A stretch of DNA of 64,000 nt from Blastomyces gilchristii SLH14081 (GCF_000003855.2 NW_003101675.1:327113-391112); one strand, 5' to 3'; shown: positions 46,892-60,462, numbered from the stretch's first letter. Numbers and translations are program-made. The notes: a model not told the origin generated them from the letters alone.

Positions 46892-47636
46892 CAAGTCAGA
46901 AAAGAAAATTTACAACTAAACTCATGATACTCAATTACACTTTTCAACACTTTAGAAAAAATAATAAAAGATGTTATAGCTCATTAAATGCAGAAAATAG
47001 CAGAATAATACTTATCACTATTATATTTTTCAATGAGTGTAAGAAGAAATCATTTTGTTAAATATGCATTGAATTTTCTTATCAGTTCAATTCAAACAGT
47101 TTGAGCAGATATTAATGATGATAAAGAGAGTGCAATTGTTCTGTTACTTAATATATCAGAGGTCTTTGATAATGTAATAACAGATTAACTCATACACACA
47201 TGTTTCATATAACTAAACTGCGTTTCGATGATTTAAGAATTCAAAATTCAAATCTTTTCAATTACAGACTTATATATCTCAAGAATTATTTATATTTTCA
47301 ATTTTCTTTCTATTCTACAACTCAGAGCTGATTGAAATATACAATCTCTGATTTCACTGAGTTATATATATTGAATTTATTGATGATGAAAATATTTTTA
47401 TCTATGAAAAGTTAACAGAACAGAATATGTATTTAATAAAATTAATATATATTTATTACATCAATTAAGCTAAGTTAGACAAAGTTAAATTTGTTTTAAA
47501 AAAGTATGAGCTGATGTATTTCTCTTAGTATATAGAAAAGTTTAACTTAACTATATCTCTGAGATTGAAAAATACAGTTATTTCACTCAGTGAATTACTT
47601 TGAATTTTTAAACTCTATATAAATTCTTGTCTCAAC
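46892..47636 (+). pseudogene. Older LINE family: reverse transcriptase, N-terminal part, broken
   Basis: The reading includes SITLFNTLEKIIKDVIA (family R-x-I-x-L-L-x-x-x-x-K-I-x-E-x-x-x), then RRNHFVKYALNFLISSIQTV, then AIVLLLNISEVFDNV, the LINE RT blocks leading to the first catalytic Asp (family L-D-x-x-x-A-F-D). Interrupted at 47,637 by a MITE. Confidence 0.75.
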
Positions 47637-48229
47637 TTGACTGACTGAGAAGATTATAAATTTCATATTTAATCTTATTTAATCTGATCTCATACATTTC
47701 TTGATGTGAATTCTGCTGAGACTAATTATTAAAAAAATATATAAAGTAATTATTTATCAGATCTTAAAATAAGACTATAACTTAGCAACAATAAGAAAGT
47801 GATCTCAATTGATTTCATTTAGTCTTATTCTTGACATAAAGTGACTATTTTTAGTCATTTTGAGGTTTTTTTTGAACTATTTTTAATTTTTTAAAAAGTA
47901 ATGATTTTTGATAACACTTAAATGAGATCTAAAGTCATTTAAAGCGATAAAATAAATTCAAAGTGAGAAGTGAAAATCATGATCTCATTTGAAAAATGTG
48001 ATAAGAGTAGACAGTAAGTCTCACTGAGACAGTATGAAACTACTATTTAATCTTAAAACTGTGGAATGAGATCAATTAAATTGATAATAAGACTATTAAA
48101 TATTCTGATTCTCATCTCAGACATAGTCACAAAGTCAGTCTAATGCTGTGTAATAAGATTAATTAAATTAATAATGAAACTATTAAATATTCTGATTCTG
48201 ATCTCAGTTATAGTTACACGGTCAGTCTA
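47637..48229. mobile_element. MITE copy 4 with duplicated right end (593 bp)
   Basis: Starts TTGACTGAC and has an exact 8-bp duplication GTCTCAAC (47,629-47,636 and 48,230-48,237). The right end occurs twice: one GTCAGTCTA ends at 48,142, and a second copy of the last ~85 bp ends at 48,229, next to the true duplication. The element is thus 86-89 bp longer than its relatives. Confidence 0.87.
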
Positions 48230-48237
48230 GTCTCAAC

Positions 48238-49568
48238 TGATCACAGTGTATCAGAATCTGAATACACGAATAATCCCTATATAAATTTATCTAAAAAAAA
48301 CTTATGAGCGTCTATTTAAGGTCTTAACTCTTAAAAAGTCCAGTCGAATATATTATATAATGATTTTATCAACAAATGACATATATCTGTTATATATAAT
48401 ATCAATTAATGTTATCTGCTAATCAATTATAAACTACTGAAATAAAACTGAAAACTCTTAAATTTACTGTCTGAGTATTATATTAGATGACTTTAAAGTT
48501 ATATTAATTTATACTTTAAAAATGAATATTTTTACATCATGTCTTAATTCAAAGATAGTAGTATAAATAGTAATATATAGACTCAAAGTTAGAGTCTCAG
48601 AGCTGAATATAAATTTTCACAATCTCTGTATAACAGTACACTGTAGTTTTTACAATTCAATCAGACTCTGTATTTCGTGAAATCAACTGAAATCTTTTAT
48701 TAGATATCTGAAACAAACTTTCTTAAACTAGTTTCAGAATTGAATCGAGTCTGATACAGAACATAAGCAGTATATAAAAAATATCAGAATCTGAAAAACA
48801 GTGTAAATATACTGAAATTAACAGTCATAATAACAGACATTAAATTAATCTTAAAAAAACAGATTTCTCTTTCATAATAAAGCTCTTAAAGTATATATGA
48901 ATCTGTATAAAACTCAGAGCTTTCTTTTCATACAAATCTAAACTTTCAAAATAGAGTTAATAAACTTTTTCTATTATAAGAAGATTTTTGAAATTATTTT
49001 ATTTAACTGTATATATAAAGCTGCATTTCAAACTGTAGATTATATAACTTTATTCTGTTTTTAATATAAAGATATCAGATATGAATCTCTTCTGAACAAT
49101 AATTCAGACTAGAACAATGTATTGAAAACTGCTTAAAAAGTCTGTATTTTAATAATGTAATAACTTAGATAATATATTATATCTTAATTTAATCTGATAG
49201 ATAATTTTATTTTAAATACATAGTTTAAATACTTCATCTCTGAGTATCATCAGAAACTTAAAACAGTATAGATATAAAGAATTATGAAAGAAAACTATGT
49301 ATATAATAATATAATAGCTTTGTATAAATTTTAAAACTTATAGTATATAATTGAATTAATTTTAATTGAAAAATATAATACAGTAAAAGTTTCTTTATAT
49401 AAATATAAATAAAATACTGACTGAATTAAAAATAAGTTATTCAATAATTTCTTGATAAATATTAACAGTGTATTGAATTATATTAAATAAAAACTTATAT
49501 AACTATCATATAAATATGAATAATTTAAATAAAAAAAAATATTTTACAAAAGTATTTAATTATTAAAT
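48238..49568 (+). pseudogene. Older LINE family: rest of ORF2, very decayed
   Basis: Continues after the GTCTCAAC duplication. Patchy + strand coding with hydrophobic and Trp/Lys-rich segments to about 49,200, then nearly pure A/T. The end is set by the start of the copia LTR at 49,569. Individual RT or RNase H motifs are too eroded to assign. Confidence 0.45.
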
Positions 49569-49718
49569 GTCGGATTCTCTTTCTACAAGCTGACTGCTTC
49601 CGCATAAGTGAGGTGTTTACTGATTGCTTGATAAATATCTATCACATATAAAAAGACCGTATAATAGATAGATCTTGATAATATCATCAACTACTATATT
49701 ATATCATCTTCATCAGGT
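49569..49718 (+). repeat. Probable 5' LTR of the copia element
   Basis: TGTCGGATTC... to ...CTTCATCA, about 150 bp, starting with CpG-containing sequence after a nearly pure A/T stretch and followed by GGTTATG, which may be a primer-binding site. No second LTR copy is in the window, so the boundaries are tentative. Confidence 0.4.
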
Positions 49719-51275
49719 TATGTTTCTTCTTATGCATAAGAATCTGCTAATTCTATCTTAAATCAAATTCTTACACTTCATGCTTAAATTGAAGATCTAA
49801 TTATATTTTAAAACACTGTATTAGTGATTCTGCAGCTGCTGATCACAAATCAAATTAAAAAGAACTCTGTTGATTTTAAAATCAATCAAGCTACTACAGA
49901 CTTCTATAACAAGTCCGCAAGCAACTTCTGAATTCTCACATGAATAGAAGTGTAGACAGTAAATATATCTCTGCAAGCAGCTCTACTGTTGAAGATAACA
50001 CTGTTCTACTTGAATTCACACTGATCACTAGAAGCAGAAGATATCTGATATAGTTAATATATATATATAATATCTCTGAACAAGAGCCGCTTGAGCTGCA
50101 ATTACTATCTCAGACAGCTCAGAAAGTTCAAATCAAAATAAATACAGAATATAATATAAGTTTAAGAGAGAGAAAAGATCTTCTCTTAACAGAATACTTC
50201 ACACTCACTTAAGATAGTCTCATTAATGAGATAACTGAAATTATAGCATGCTTCACTTGTTTATAAGAGACAGAGTTCTCTGAAACAGACACAGTGAAAA
50301 TCACTTATAAGTAATAATTACAGAAGCAGGAAATAAATCTCAATCTTATTATAAACTCAGTCACTGAAACAGATAAGTTCTGCAAGTTCAAGAACAATAA
50401 CAGTTATATTGAAATGAAAATTATTATAAAGCTCTCACAGTTGAAAGACTACAATATCTGACACTATGAAATCAAATCAAAAGTGATTTTGATTGATATA
50501 TCTCACCTTCTTACAGATGAAGAGCTTTCTTCAGATACTTAACTAATAGATAATAATTTGAAAATGAGATGATATAAAGAAAGCTGATTATAAGAGTATA
50601 TATAAAACTCAATGAAAACAGAGTTATAAACACTTATTTAATCAAAACTGAATCAAGTTGATAATTATAATATTATCAAGATGAGATTCTCAGCTGTACT
50701 ATAATAAGCAGTTGAATTGAAATATCAAATACACTGAACAAATCTTCAATTCAAATTATATACTAAGGTTGTTACTATATTAATTACTGATTATGAAAAT
50801 GATGTTACGCTATATACAAAGCACTGACAGATAATAATAAATGAAATTAACACTTATAACTGTTCAATATTCAAAGACTTTCTTACTCAATAATTTATAT
50901 ATAATCTGAAGACTCATGCATAAACATTTATTCAAATTTATCTTAAGAATCTATGCTAAGAAATTTCAAAGACATTTATTACTGAGATTAATCTTGATAA
51001 TCTCATTGATAACCTCATCTGCTACAAGACAGTCATCAGATTAAATGAGAATAAAAAGAAAATATTAGCAAAAGAAGCTGAAAAGAAAAAGAATAAAAAT
51101 GCTGAAAAGATTAAAGAAGCAGACAAGCTCAAGAAACAGCAGTCTATAGATAATTGAAGAGAAACACTCTCTACATTCATTGAAAAGACACATTTAACTC
51201 AGATCTCAAATGTAAGTATTACAGTCACTGAGATCATACTGAAAGAGTCTACTACTACAAGAACTGAAAGACTCA
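49719..51275 (+). pseudogene. Copia gag-like region, broken
   Basis: The + strand reading is Lys/Glu-rich and helical with many stops, including a run near 51,050-51,150 (AEKKKNKNAEKIKEADKLKK). No zinc knuckle survives. Assigned to copia by position between the LTR and protease and by continuity across the LINE B duplication. Confidence 0.5.
51262..51275. repeat. Left target duplication of LINE B (14 bp)
   Basis: AACTGAAAGACTCA, repeated exactly at 58,492-58,505. Confidence 0.9.
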
Positions 51276-51439
51276 GATAATCAACAGACACTTCTGAAGT
51301 GCAACCTCCGCGGTCTGTCTTCAGTGTATCTAGACATCAACGCCAAGTCTCACCCTTGTACTGCCCCTCTCAATCTGTCTCATCCCCGGCAGAACAATAC
51401 AAAAAGATACCTCGGCAACAGTATTCAATACATAACCAG

Positions 51440-54150
51440 CGGACAATGAGTCAATAGAACAAGTCAACAGCACATCAACAACTATAAATTCAGTATACTT
51501 CAAGATCTGACTGAGCCTTTGATCCCTGCACAGTGAGATATATTAAATCTAGTTTTAATATCTCAATATTCAATAGATTCTGCAAGGGATTGAGAACAGC
51601 AACACTAGGTTTCTATTGAATTTGAGAAGTAACTCTGTATTGATATCATCATTGACAAAGTCTTCTATTTTGAGATATAAATAACCAGTTCCTCTACATC
51701 ACACTGACAATATTTATATTATTATATAGAAACAGACTTATATTCTCTATAATATCAAGACTCTGAAGAGGGAAAGTCTTGATAGAGAGTATACAGTAGT
51801 GCATATCTTAGCAGTTTCTATCTCATTCTTCTGCAGCAGTTATTGCAAAAAAAAAAAAATATCTTAGAAATAGTTTTTTACTTCTCTTGAAAAAGTAAGG
51901 TGTTTTTCTCTAGATTTTATACAATATTCTTACAAAGAATTAAAAACAGAGTTGTTTTCTGTCATAATTTCACATTCTTTTAAGTAAGAATTACTTTTTC
52001 AGTGACTGAAGAGCTTTCATTAATACTTAATTCTTTTTTACACTCTTTATTAACTGATTTGAGTTGCACACTTGTTGTGTGAGGAGAATTGAATGATTTA
52101 AAGTAAAATTGAATAGTTTTAATTAATTTCTCTGCAAAAAATTGATTCATTTTTTGTCAGTTTTTCTCTCAAAAACTGTCATATTATCTGATTTATTATC
52201 AATTGATATTATACTTTTCCTCACTATATCTTAAGAAAGAGATTGTAAAGATTTTATTAATTTATCTTAAAAATCAATTTTAGTTTATTAGATTCTCTTC
52301 AAAAATCTAACCTAGTTACTGAACTAGTGTGAAAAAAATCAGGTGTTTTATACACAAAAGTCTTTTATTCTTCTTTTGAAACAGTCTGACCAACTTTTCA
52401 ATTGAAAACAGACTTAGAAATCTCTTAATTGAAACAGTCTGACTAACTTTTTAATTTAAAAGAGTTTAATAAATATCTTAATTGAATCAGTCTGATCAAC
52501 TTTTCATTGAGTAAGAAGAATGAGTTCAAAAATACACTCAGTTGAGGTGGAAAAAGATGCTTTCTCAAATGCTATTTCTGAGATTGAAATTCCAAGAAGA
52601 AGAAATAAAGAGAAAATAGAGAAATAACAAGTTCTTGAAATACAGAAACTTGAAAAAGTAAGTAAGATTCTTGAAAAACAGTGTCTGAGTGAGATGAATG
52701 AAGAAGTTCTGTTAATTCTTCATACTCAGACTAGATAATTACAGAAAGTGATCAAGTTCAAACTTAGAATTTCAAACACAGTTTAAAAAACTTTGAAAAT
52801 TTCTAATATAATCACTGAATCTTCAGTTTGCTCTTCTTTCTTTTCTACTTCTTCTTCTTCTTCTTCTTTAAATCAGAAGAAAAAATATGCTCAAGCAGCT
52901 GAATCTACTGTCTCTAAACCTGCTGTCTCTAAATCTGCTGTCTCAAAATCTACTCAAAATTCTGAGAAAACTGAGAAGAATACTGCTCATACTTCTATTG
53001 ATAGAAGAGTGAAAAAAAAATGTAAAAAGAGACAAATCTTCAAATCTTCAGAAGTAGAAGACTTATTCTCAAAGTCTTAAATCAGAATATCTTACAGAGA
53101 AACAAGCTAAACTCAAATCTCATGTTCTGAACTAGAAATGAAATCAATCAGCAGTTCTTTTCTCAGTTAATAACTGATATTAAAGTTTAAAAATCAGTTA
53201 TAGCTTCAATTGAGTTATTCTTCTTTGAAAACTGCATCATTCTGACCACAATGCCTGAATTCAGTACAGAATTCCTTTTTCAGAATAAGAATCTCTGAAA
53301 ATCAGCAGTAGAATCTTTGCTAAACATAATAATTCTATCTAAGAGAGATAAAAAGTGAGATAAATTCATTCTTTATAATATTCCAGTTGAAACTTTTGAC
53401 TGTGAGAAAGAAATGCTACTTCTTAAAAATGAATTAGAAGAATACAATGCTATTCAACTGAGAAAAGAGCCTGTATAACTTAATTCAATTGAGTTCAGAC
53501 AGAGTAGAAGAAATGTCTCTGTTCTAGTATATATAAAAATACTTAAATAATCAAGAATCTCTGAAGTAAGAGTAGCAGATTTGAAAATGAGAGTTCATGA
53601 ATACAAAGACTCAAGAATGAATCTCAAAGCTTAAACACAGTGTTTAAACTGTTAAAGATATGAACACTTTGCAATCTCTTGTTTCAGAGACTCAAAATGT
53701 GCATTCTATGCTAGAGATTATAAAACTAGTGAGCATAAATGTGAAACATGCTTAAAAAGAGATAAAATATATTAATATACTCTGCTTAAGTGCTTCAATT
53801 ATAAAGAAAAACATGCATCTAGCTCAAAAGAATGTGTATTTACTTCAAGAACTTAAAAGAACTGAAGAAAAGATGAAGCTCAAAGTGAATCTAAAACTGA
53901 AGAGAAAAGTCAAGCTAGTAAATCTGTAACTACAAGCTTAAAAAGAAGAAATTCTAAACTATCTAGATCTTCAAACTTCAATTCTTCAGCTAAGTATAAA
54001 CAGAATTTGAATTCTCAAACTTCTGTTAAGATTAGAGAATTGAGAAATGACTCTGATAATAAACTAGATATAATGTAAGTAGTTGAGATTCCTAATTTTC
54101 AAAATAGTTATAATCTACTATCTGATAATAGTGATTAGATTCTACTCTAT
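51440..54150 (+). pseudogene. LINE B ORF1 (gag-like, three zinc knuckles), broken
   Basis: A likely start lies near 51,448 (ATGAGTCAA). Best preserved are 52,551-53,080 (coiled-coil, Ser run, Ala/Ser/Lys linker) and 53,570-53,870, where consecutive Cys/His groups (CLNCWRYEHFAISCF, then CETCLKRDK, then a third) are recognisable despite stops. The product binds the LINE RNA. Stops are mostly TGA and TAA/TAG at former Trp, Arg and Gln. Confidence 0.72.
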
Positions 54151-54164
54151 CTCTACTCTCTTTT

Positions 54165-57100
54165 AGTATGAATATGCAATGAAAATAATAAAAAAAGTTT
54201 AAAAACTCTTCAAAAATCACATTTATTTAAAATAATATGAATAGAAACTCAAATTGTATTTATTCTTGTCTTCAGATTGTATTTGAATAAAAAGTTGACT
54301 TTGTACTTCTTCAAGAATTAAACTTGGATACTGAGTAAAAGTACATTATTTCTTATTCAAGCTATTACTGCTTTCTTTCTGAAAAATCTGAGATAAAATC
54401 AAGAGTAGTGATCTATGAGAGACAAAGATTAAGATATCAATTTAATTTGAGATTTAATATCATATCTAACTCTGATATTCTGGTGAGTAATATTATAGAT
54501 AAAGAAAATAAGTTTGATACTATTCAACTTATAAATATCTATAATGAAAAGTCATTGAAAGAAAACAACAATATCTGAACAATTAATCAAGGATTTTTAA
54601 ATATAACTTTCTTAAAAAACTCTATAATTGCAGAAGACTTCAATGCACATCATTTCTGATGAAATTCAGAGTGCACAAGAGCAGTAAGAGCAGATAAACT
54701 GATTAAATGAACTTTTGAGCATTTAATAGATTTAGTTAACAAGTCTGATCAATAAACATTCTTTAGAAAAGATATAAAACAGAAATCTATTATAGATCTA
54801 ACTTTCATATCATAAAATCTATTTGAAAAAAGACTTATAAACTGATTTATTAATTCAAATAAAATCTCAGAATCAGATTATGAGATCATTCAATTTGATA
54901 TTGAACTGAGTAAAAAATAAAGATGTGAAAATCCTCTTCTCTCTAATCAGTATAACTTTGAAAAAGATGATTGAAAAGTAGTTAAAGAAAGAGTAAAACA
55001 GCTGAAATCTGAAAGACAGAGTAAGCTCTATTGAAATCAAAGTCAAGATATCTCAAATGAAATGCTTGAGAATAGAGTAAAGCTGATTACATCTATTCTT
55101 CTAATAAGTATTGAAGAAAATATTTCAAAGAAAAAGTCTTCTGAGAATTTCAAATCTTGATAAAATGAGAATATTACCTCTGAAAGAAAGTAATTAGTCA
55201 CTACTAAGAGAGATTGAAAGAATAACTTAATATCTGATAAAGAGTTCAAAGCTATTCAAAATGAATATTTTTCAGATATTAAAAGAGTCAAAACACATTA
55301 CTAAAATAAATTTCTTCAAGAAGTATAAGAAAAAGAAGTTTTTAAAGTCTTCAACTATACTAAAACAAGAGATGTAGTAAAGCTTTCAATCTTAGAATAT
55401 GAATTTCAGAATGAATTGTATACAGCGAACTCTTTTAAGAAAAAATATCAAGCTTTTATAAGAATTCTCTTTCAAAACTCATCATATTTAGAAGAGAAGA
55501 ATATGTCATTTCATGAATATATTGATGAAAATAACTGGGAATGATCTGAGCTTACATGGGATGAACTAGAGTCAGTAATATTCTCAAGTTTAATTAAAAC
55601 TGCTGCAGGGCCTGATTCAATTAATCACTTGATTATTTAAAACACATATTTCTACTTCAAGAATGAATATTTTGAGCTCTTTTTTAATCTCTTAAAAAAT
55701 GGTTATCATTCTAAATACTGAAGAGAAGCTACTGAAGTAATCCTTGCAAAATCTAATAGAAAAGCTTCAATTTCTAAGTGATATAGAGTAATGTCTCTGT
55801 TAAACTGTTTAAAGAAAATTCTAGAAAAGATAATAGCTACTAGATTATCTTTTATAAGCTCTATTAGTGATTCTCTTCTATTTGATGAATAAATGAGAGA
55901 TAGAAAACAATGTTCTGAAATTGACACTGTTCTTTCAGTTATTTATAACATTCAAGTAGTAAAGTATGAAGATCTGGTCTCAACTGCAGTTTTTATTGAT
56001 ATAAAAGATACATTTGATCATGTTTCAAAGTCTAAGATGATTCAAACTTTGAAGATGTTAAAACTATCACTTTCTCTAATAAAATGAGTTAATTATTTTA
56101 TATTTAAAAGAATTATATAACTATTCTTTGATGAAAGATAACAAGATAAAACTGAGATAAAAATAGAAGTATCACAAGAATCTTCAATCTCATCTGTTTT
56201 ATTTGCAATATACACTGCATATCTATTCAAGAATAGAGAGATGAAAATAGTGAGATCTTTCAGCTATATAGATGATATTGATCTACTCTACAGTTTAAAG
56301 ACAATCAAAGAGAATTTAGAAGTGATTGAGAAAGCAGTAAAGAAAATCTTTATTAAAGCAGATATCAATCTAATTCAATTTGATATGAATAAAACTGAGT
56401 AAATTCACTTTTTTCCCAGATTTAATGAGAAAGAACTAAGTCTAACTCTTTTGAATAAAGAGATTAAACCCAGTTTGAATGTCAAATGACTAGAAGTATG
56501 ATTAAACTTCAAGTTGAATTTTAAATATCATATTTAACAAAGAATCATCAAGACAGAGAGACTACTGAATAGTATAATCAGACTATCAAATACTGAGAGA
56601 GATCTATTCTTCCAGGCTATGAGACAATTATACATAGTCTGTATTATCTCAGTAGCTGATTATGAAGTTTAAGTTTAATGAAATAATCAAGATAATTTCA
56701 CTGAACTCTTTCAAAGTCTATAAAACAGAGCTTTGAGAAGAATTCTGAAAGTATTCAAATCATCTTCTATTAAAGTAATGAAAATTGAAGCTTCAATTTC
56801 ATCTTCTGCTATTTAATTTGAAAAGGCCTGTATGAACTATGATCTAAGAGTCATGAAGATAAGCTTAAATCATATAATCAGAGAAAGAGTCTCTTCTTCA
56901 TTTTTATCAGTTAACTCAGAAAATGAACTGAATTGAAATAGATTTCTTGATTGAAATGAGAATAATGTTTTAAAGAAAATGCTCTCTCAACTGTACAGAC
57001 TATACTCACTGATTAAAAATCAACTTTCTTTATTAAATATTGAGAAAATTGATCATGAGAAGATATCTCTCTAAAGAGAAAAGCTAGAATCTCTCATAGA

Positions 57101-58130
57101 CTTATAAATAAGTGAACTATCTAAAGAGAGAAAATATGAACAGCACTTGAAGAAGATCTCTATAATTAATATGAAAGACTCTATTCTGATTTACTCAGAT
57201 AACTCAAAAAATGAGAATTTAAATAGATTAGACACAGACATTGCTTATACTGAAGATAATATCAATTTTATCTCAGATTTCTGAAATTTAGACTGTGAAT
57301 CTGAAATCTTTGATGCTCAACTATTTACAATAGTGAAAGCTTTCAAACACATTGAAATAAAATCTCATAAAAGAGAAAATAGTTTGAAAGAGACATGAAT
57401 ATTCTCTGATAGTCAAGCTGCTTTAAAAAGACTTAGAAATAGTCAGATTCATAATGATCAAATGAATCTTGAACTGATTTTAAACTCTGTTTTTAATATT
57501 CAAAAGAGAAAACATTAAAACTGATAATTCATCTGCATTGAGTTCCTGCTTATATAAATATTCATAGCAATGAATTGACTGATTCAGCTGTAAAAAAGAG
57601 TTCAGAATTAAGCAGATCTATTTAAAAAACAGTGTTCTGATCTTTTATAAAGAGAAAGATAAAAGAATCTTATTTAAATAAGTGAAATAAAAGCTGATAG
57701 AAACAAAAGAAGAGCATATATTATTCAAGATTTGAGATAACATCAAAGTGAAAATCTCATTCAATTAAATATAAAAACAAAATATTCTCATCTATAATTG
57801 AGCTGAAACTAAAACATGGTTATTTCAAATTCTATATACAAAGACTTGATGACAGATTTGATTCAATATAGTGCTCATTCTGCAATGCAAATGAATATCC
57901 TGAGTATATTGTAATGCATTGTGCATTATACAATAGTCCCAGAGTCAGATTAAAGAAGAAGTATGATTTAAATCAATTAAATATGAGGTTCTTATTCTCA
58001 ACTGAGACAGGAATTAAATACTTAATAGACTTTCTATCAGAAACTCAAGCAGCTATAAGAAAATAGCTGTATTCAGAAGTATCTGAATATGAAGAGGCAG
58101 AAAGAAATTGATTAGATATAGTCTGTTAAA
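54165..58130 (+). pseudogene. LINE B ORF2: endonuclease, RT, RNase H, zinc knuckle; broken
   Basis: Endonuclease (54,200-54,900) with EDFNAHHF near 54,640 and SESDYEIIQFDIE near 54,870-54,910. RT (about 55,560-56,500): MSLLNCLKKILEKIIATRLS near 55,790; an open piece at 55,893-56,087 with FIDIKDTFDHV; and active site YIDD at 56,265-56,276, still intact. RNase H (57,170-57,520) begins ILIYSDNSKN. The C-terminal knuckle reads CSFCNAN...VMHC (57,872-57,922). This is the complete Tad1-type ORF2 and encodes target nicking and reverse transcription. Numerous stops make it a pseudogene. Confidence 0.85.
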
Positions 58131-58505
58131 ACAGCTATACACTATCTTTTAATAATTTTATTTTGTTATAGTCTCTCTTTACTGTACTTGTTTCTTTCTG
58201 TTCTTCTCTATCTATCTATTTAATGTGTCTATCTTTAAGACTGTGTTCTCTTTTCCTTTGTCATGATATTTTCAAATGATTTCAAAGTATCAGAAGGTGT
58301 TGAAATACTGCAATTTGTAAATAGTTTTTATATTCTGAGCTGGAATTTTTTGATTTTGCATATCTGAAATTGATAAATGTATAATAGTTGACTTTATAGA
58401 TATAGGAAACACTCTGAGATCTAAAGATTCTCAGGTAGATGTCATAGTCTCTGACTGCATACATCTATAATTGAAGAATAATAATAATAATAACTGAAAG
58501 ACTCA

Positions 58506-59939
58506 ATTACAGAAATATCAAAACATCAATTATTCTAATATTAAACATTACACATAAACACATGCAGTCTCTGAGAAAAAAGTGAAGAATGACAGCTTTG
58601 TAGAGATTATGAAAGACCTGTCTATAATAAGTGAGAAGACTCTGTTAACAATCTGTAGAGACTCTTTATAATATTTAGACACTGTAACCGTCTACATCAT
58701 ATCATTCAATAAGAGTGTATTCAAATACATATATACTTTTATTAATGGAAAAGATCTCAGTTCAGCAGAGAGAATAAACAGTGAGTTAATTACTTCTACA
58801 GATATGAGAGAAGCTTGTATTCATATCAATAAAATAAAACTTAATCTTCTCAATATTTACTACACACTGAGAGTATCTTACAATCTCTTAAGCTTCAGCT
58901 AACTTGTCAATGAGGGCCTTGATTTTGAACTTCTTCATGATAAGAATCACTAAATAATTGAATTTGAAATAATGAATGAAAATAATCAAAGATTCTATAC
59001 AGTGATAATTAATCATCATATCTATCTTATTTATAATACTTGAGAGACTGCTCTCGCCGCAGTTACAAAGACTGTCTTAAAGTACACTAACACTCTGTTT
59101 ACATGATATGTATGCCTCAGTCATCTGAATATCACTGATATTCAATGACTGATAAAAGACCTTATCTCCGATATTATAATTAAGAAAAGCTCTGAAATGC
59201 TGTTCTGTAAAACCTGCAAACTTGTAAAAGCTAAGAAGAAGATATCACAGACTTTCATGACTAGAGCTAGCTTATAAAGTATCTGTCTGTACTTTGATAT
59301 TACTAATGATGATAAAGTCTTCAGTAATTTAGATAATTTATCTTCTTCTTAATAAGACTATAAATATCTACTTCTTATAGTGAATGATATCATATGTTAT
59401 AAGACTGCCTACTTCTTAAAGAATAAAGATCAGCTGCTGAATGTTATAGACTTTTATCTGAAACATGTTCAAAATTAAGATATTAAAGTGACTTACACAC
59501 ATTCTGACAGAACTGCAGAAATAAGCAGTCAGTAAATATAAGTAGTTCTTACAGAATTCAGTGTGAAATGAGAATTAACAGAGCTGTACATTCTTAATCA
59601 AGATAATGTAACAGAATACTTCATTTAAACTATAATCTTAAAAGCTTATACTATAATAATTTAAGCAGGCTTCTCACTATTCTATGAGCAGAGACTGTCT
59701 TCACAGTGATAATATACATTAATATAGCTTTCACAAGCATATCTCTATTTTCAGATATTGTTTAACTTAAGAACAGAACTCTGCTTATATTATATAAAGC
59801 TTGAAAAGATAAGCTGTATCTGAATACTAAGAACTTATAAGCAGTAGAATTACTCATCTACATATTAAAAGAAGATTCACACAGTGAATACAGTAAGTTT
59901 GATGAATATAGTAAATAAATAATTCTAATCAGATACTAC
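58506..59939 (+). pseudogene. Copia protease and integrase, broken
   Basis: After the LINE duplication the + strand reading gives a protease-like stretch near 58,680-58,880 (an Asp-Thr-x followed by NLLSF near 58,890), a GAG-pre-integrase zinc region near 59,110-59,240 (CLSHLNITDI, then CKTCKLVKAKKK), and the integrase core near 59,290-59,520 (LYFDI, LLIVNDITCYKTAYFLKNKD, THSD). Order and motifs are Ty1/copia. A MITE follows at 59,948. Confidence 0.75.
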
Positions 59940-59947
59940 AGTGAGAT

Positions 59948-60454
59948 TAGACTGACTGTGTGATCATATCTGAAATCAGAACCAGAATATTTAATAATCT
60001 CATTATTAATTTAATTGATTTTATTACATGATTTTAAGATTAGATAGTAGTTCTATAGTGTTTCAATGAGACTTACTGTCTACTCTTATGACATTTTTCA
60101 AATAAGATCATGATTTTCACGTCTCAATTTAAATTCTTTTTATTGCTTTAAATAACTTTATATCTCATTTGAGTGTTACCAAAAAGTATTACTTTTTAAA
60201 AAATTAAAAATAGTTTAAAAAAAACCTTAAAATGTCTAAAAATAGTAACTTTATGTCAAGAATGAAACTAAATAAAATCAAATAAAATCACTTTCTTATT
60301 TTTTCTAAGTTATGATCTCATTTTGAGATCTGATAAATAGTCACTTTGCATGTTTTTTTTAATGATTAGTCTCAGCGGGATTCATGTAAAGAAATATATA
60401 GAATCAGATCAAATAAAACTAAATATGAAATTCATAGTCTCAGTGATCAGTCTA
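59948..60454. mobile_element. MITE copy 5 (hAT-type, 507 bp)
   Basis: TAGACTGAC...CAGTCTA. Flanks AGTGAGAT (59,940-59,947) and AGTGAGAC (60,455-60,462) are an 8-bp duplication with one C/T difference. Inserted in the copia integrase-RT spacer. Confidence 0.9.
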
Positions 60455-60462
60455 AGTGAGAC

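Larger units (their letters stand above)
51276..58491 (+). mobile_element. Tad1-like LINE, copy B, full length (7216 bp)
   Basis: 14-bp target duplication AACTGAAAGACTCA on both sides and an (AAT)n tail (58,480-58,491) show target-primed insertion into the copia element. One GC-retaining 5' unit, ORF1 with zinc knuckles, and ORF2 with endonuclease, RT, RNase H and a C-terminal zinc knuckle give the Tad1-clade layout. All frames carry stops. Copy A at 21,531 is an independent insertion of the same family. Confidence 0.9.

Noticed and set aside
15500..58495. CRISPR-like array from regularly repeated short motifs
   Set aside because: Repeated motifs are AAT microsatellite tails and LINE/SINE ends, without spacers; the genome is eukaryotic.
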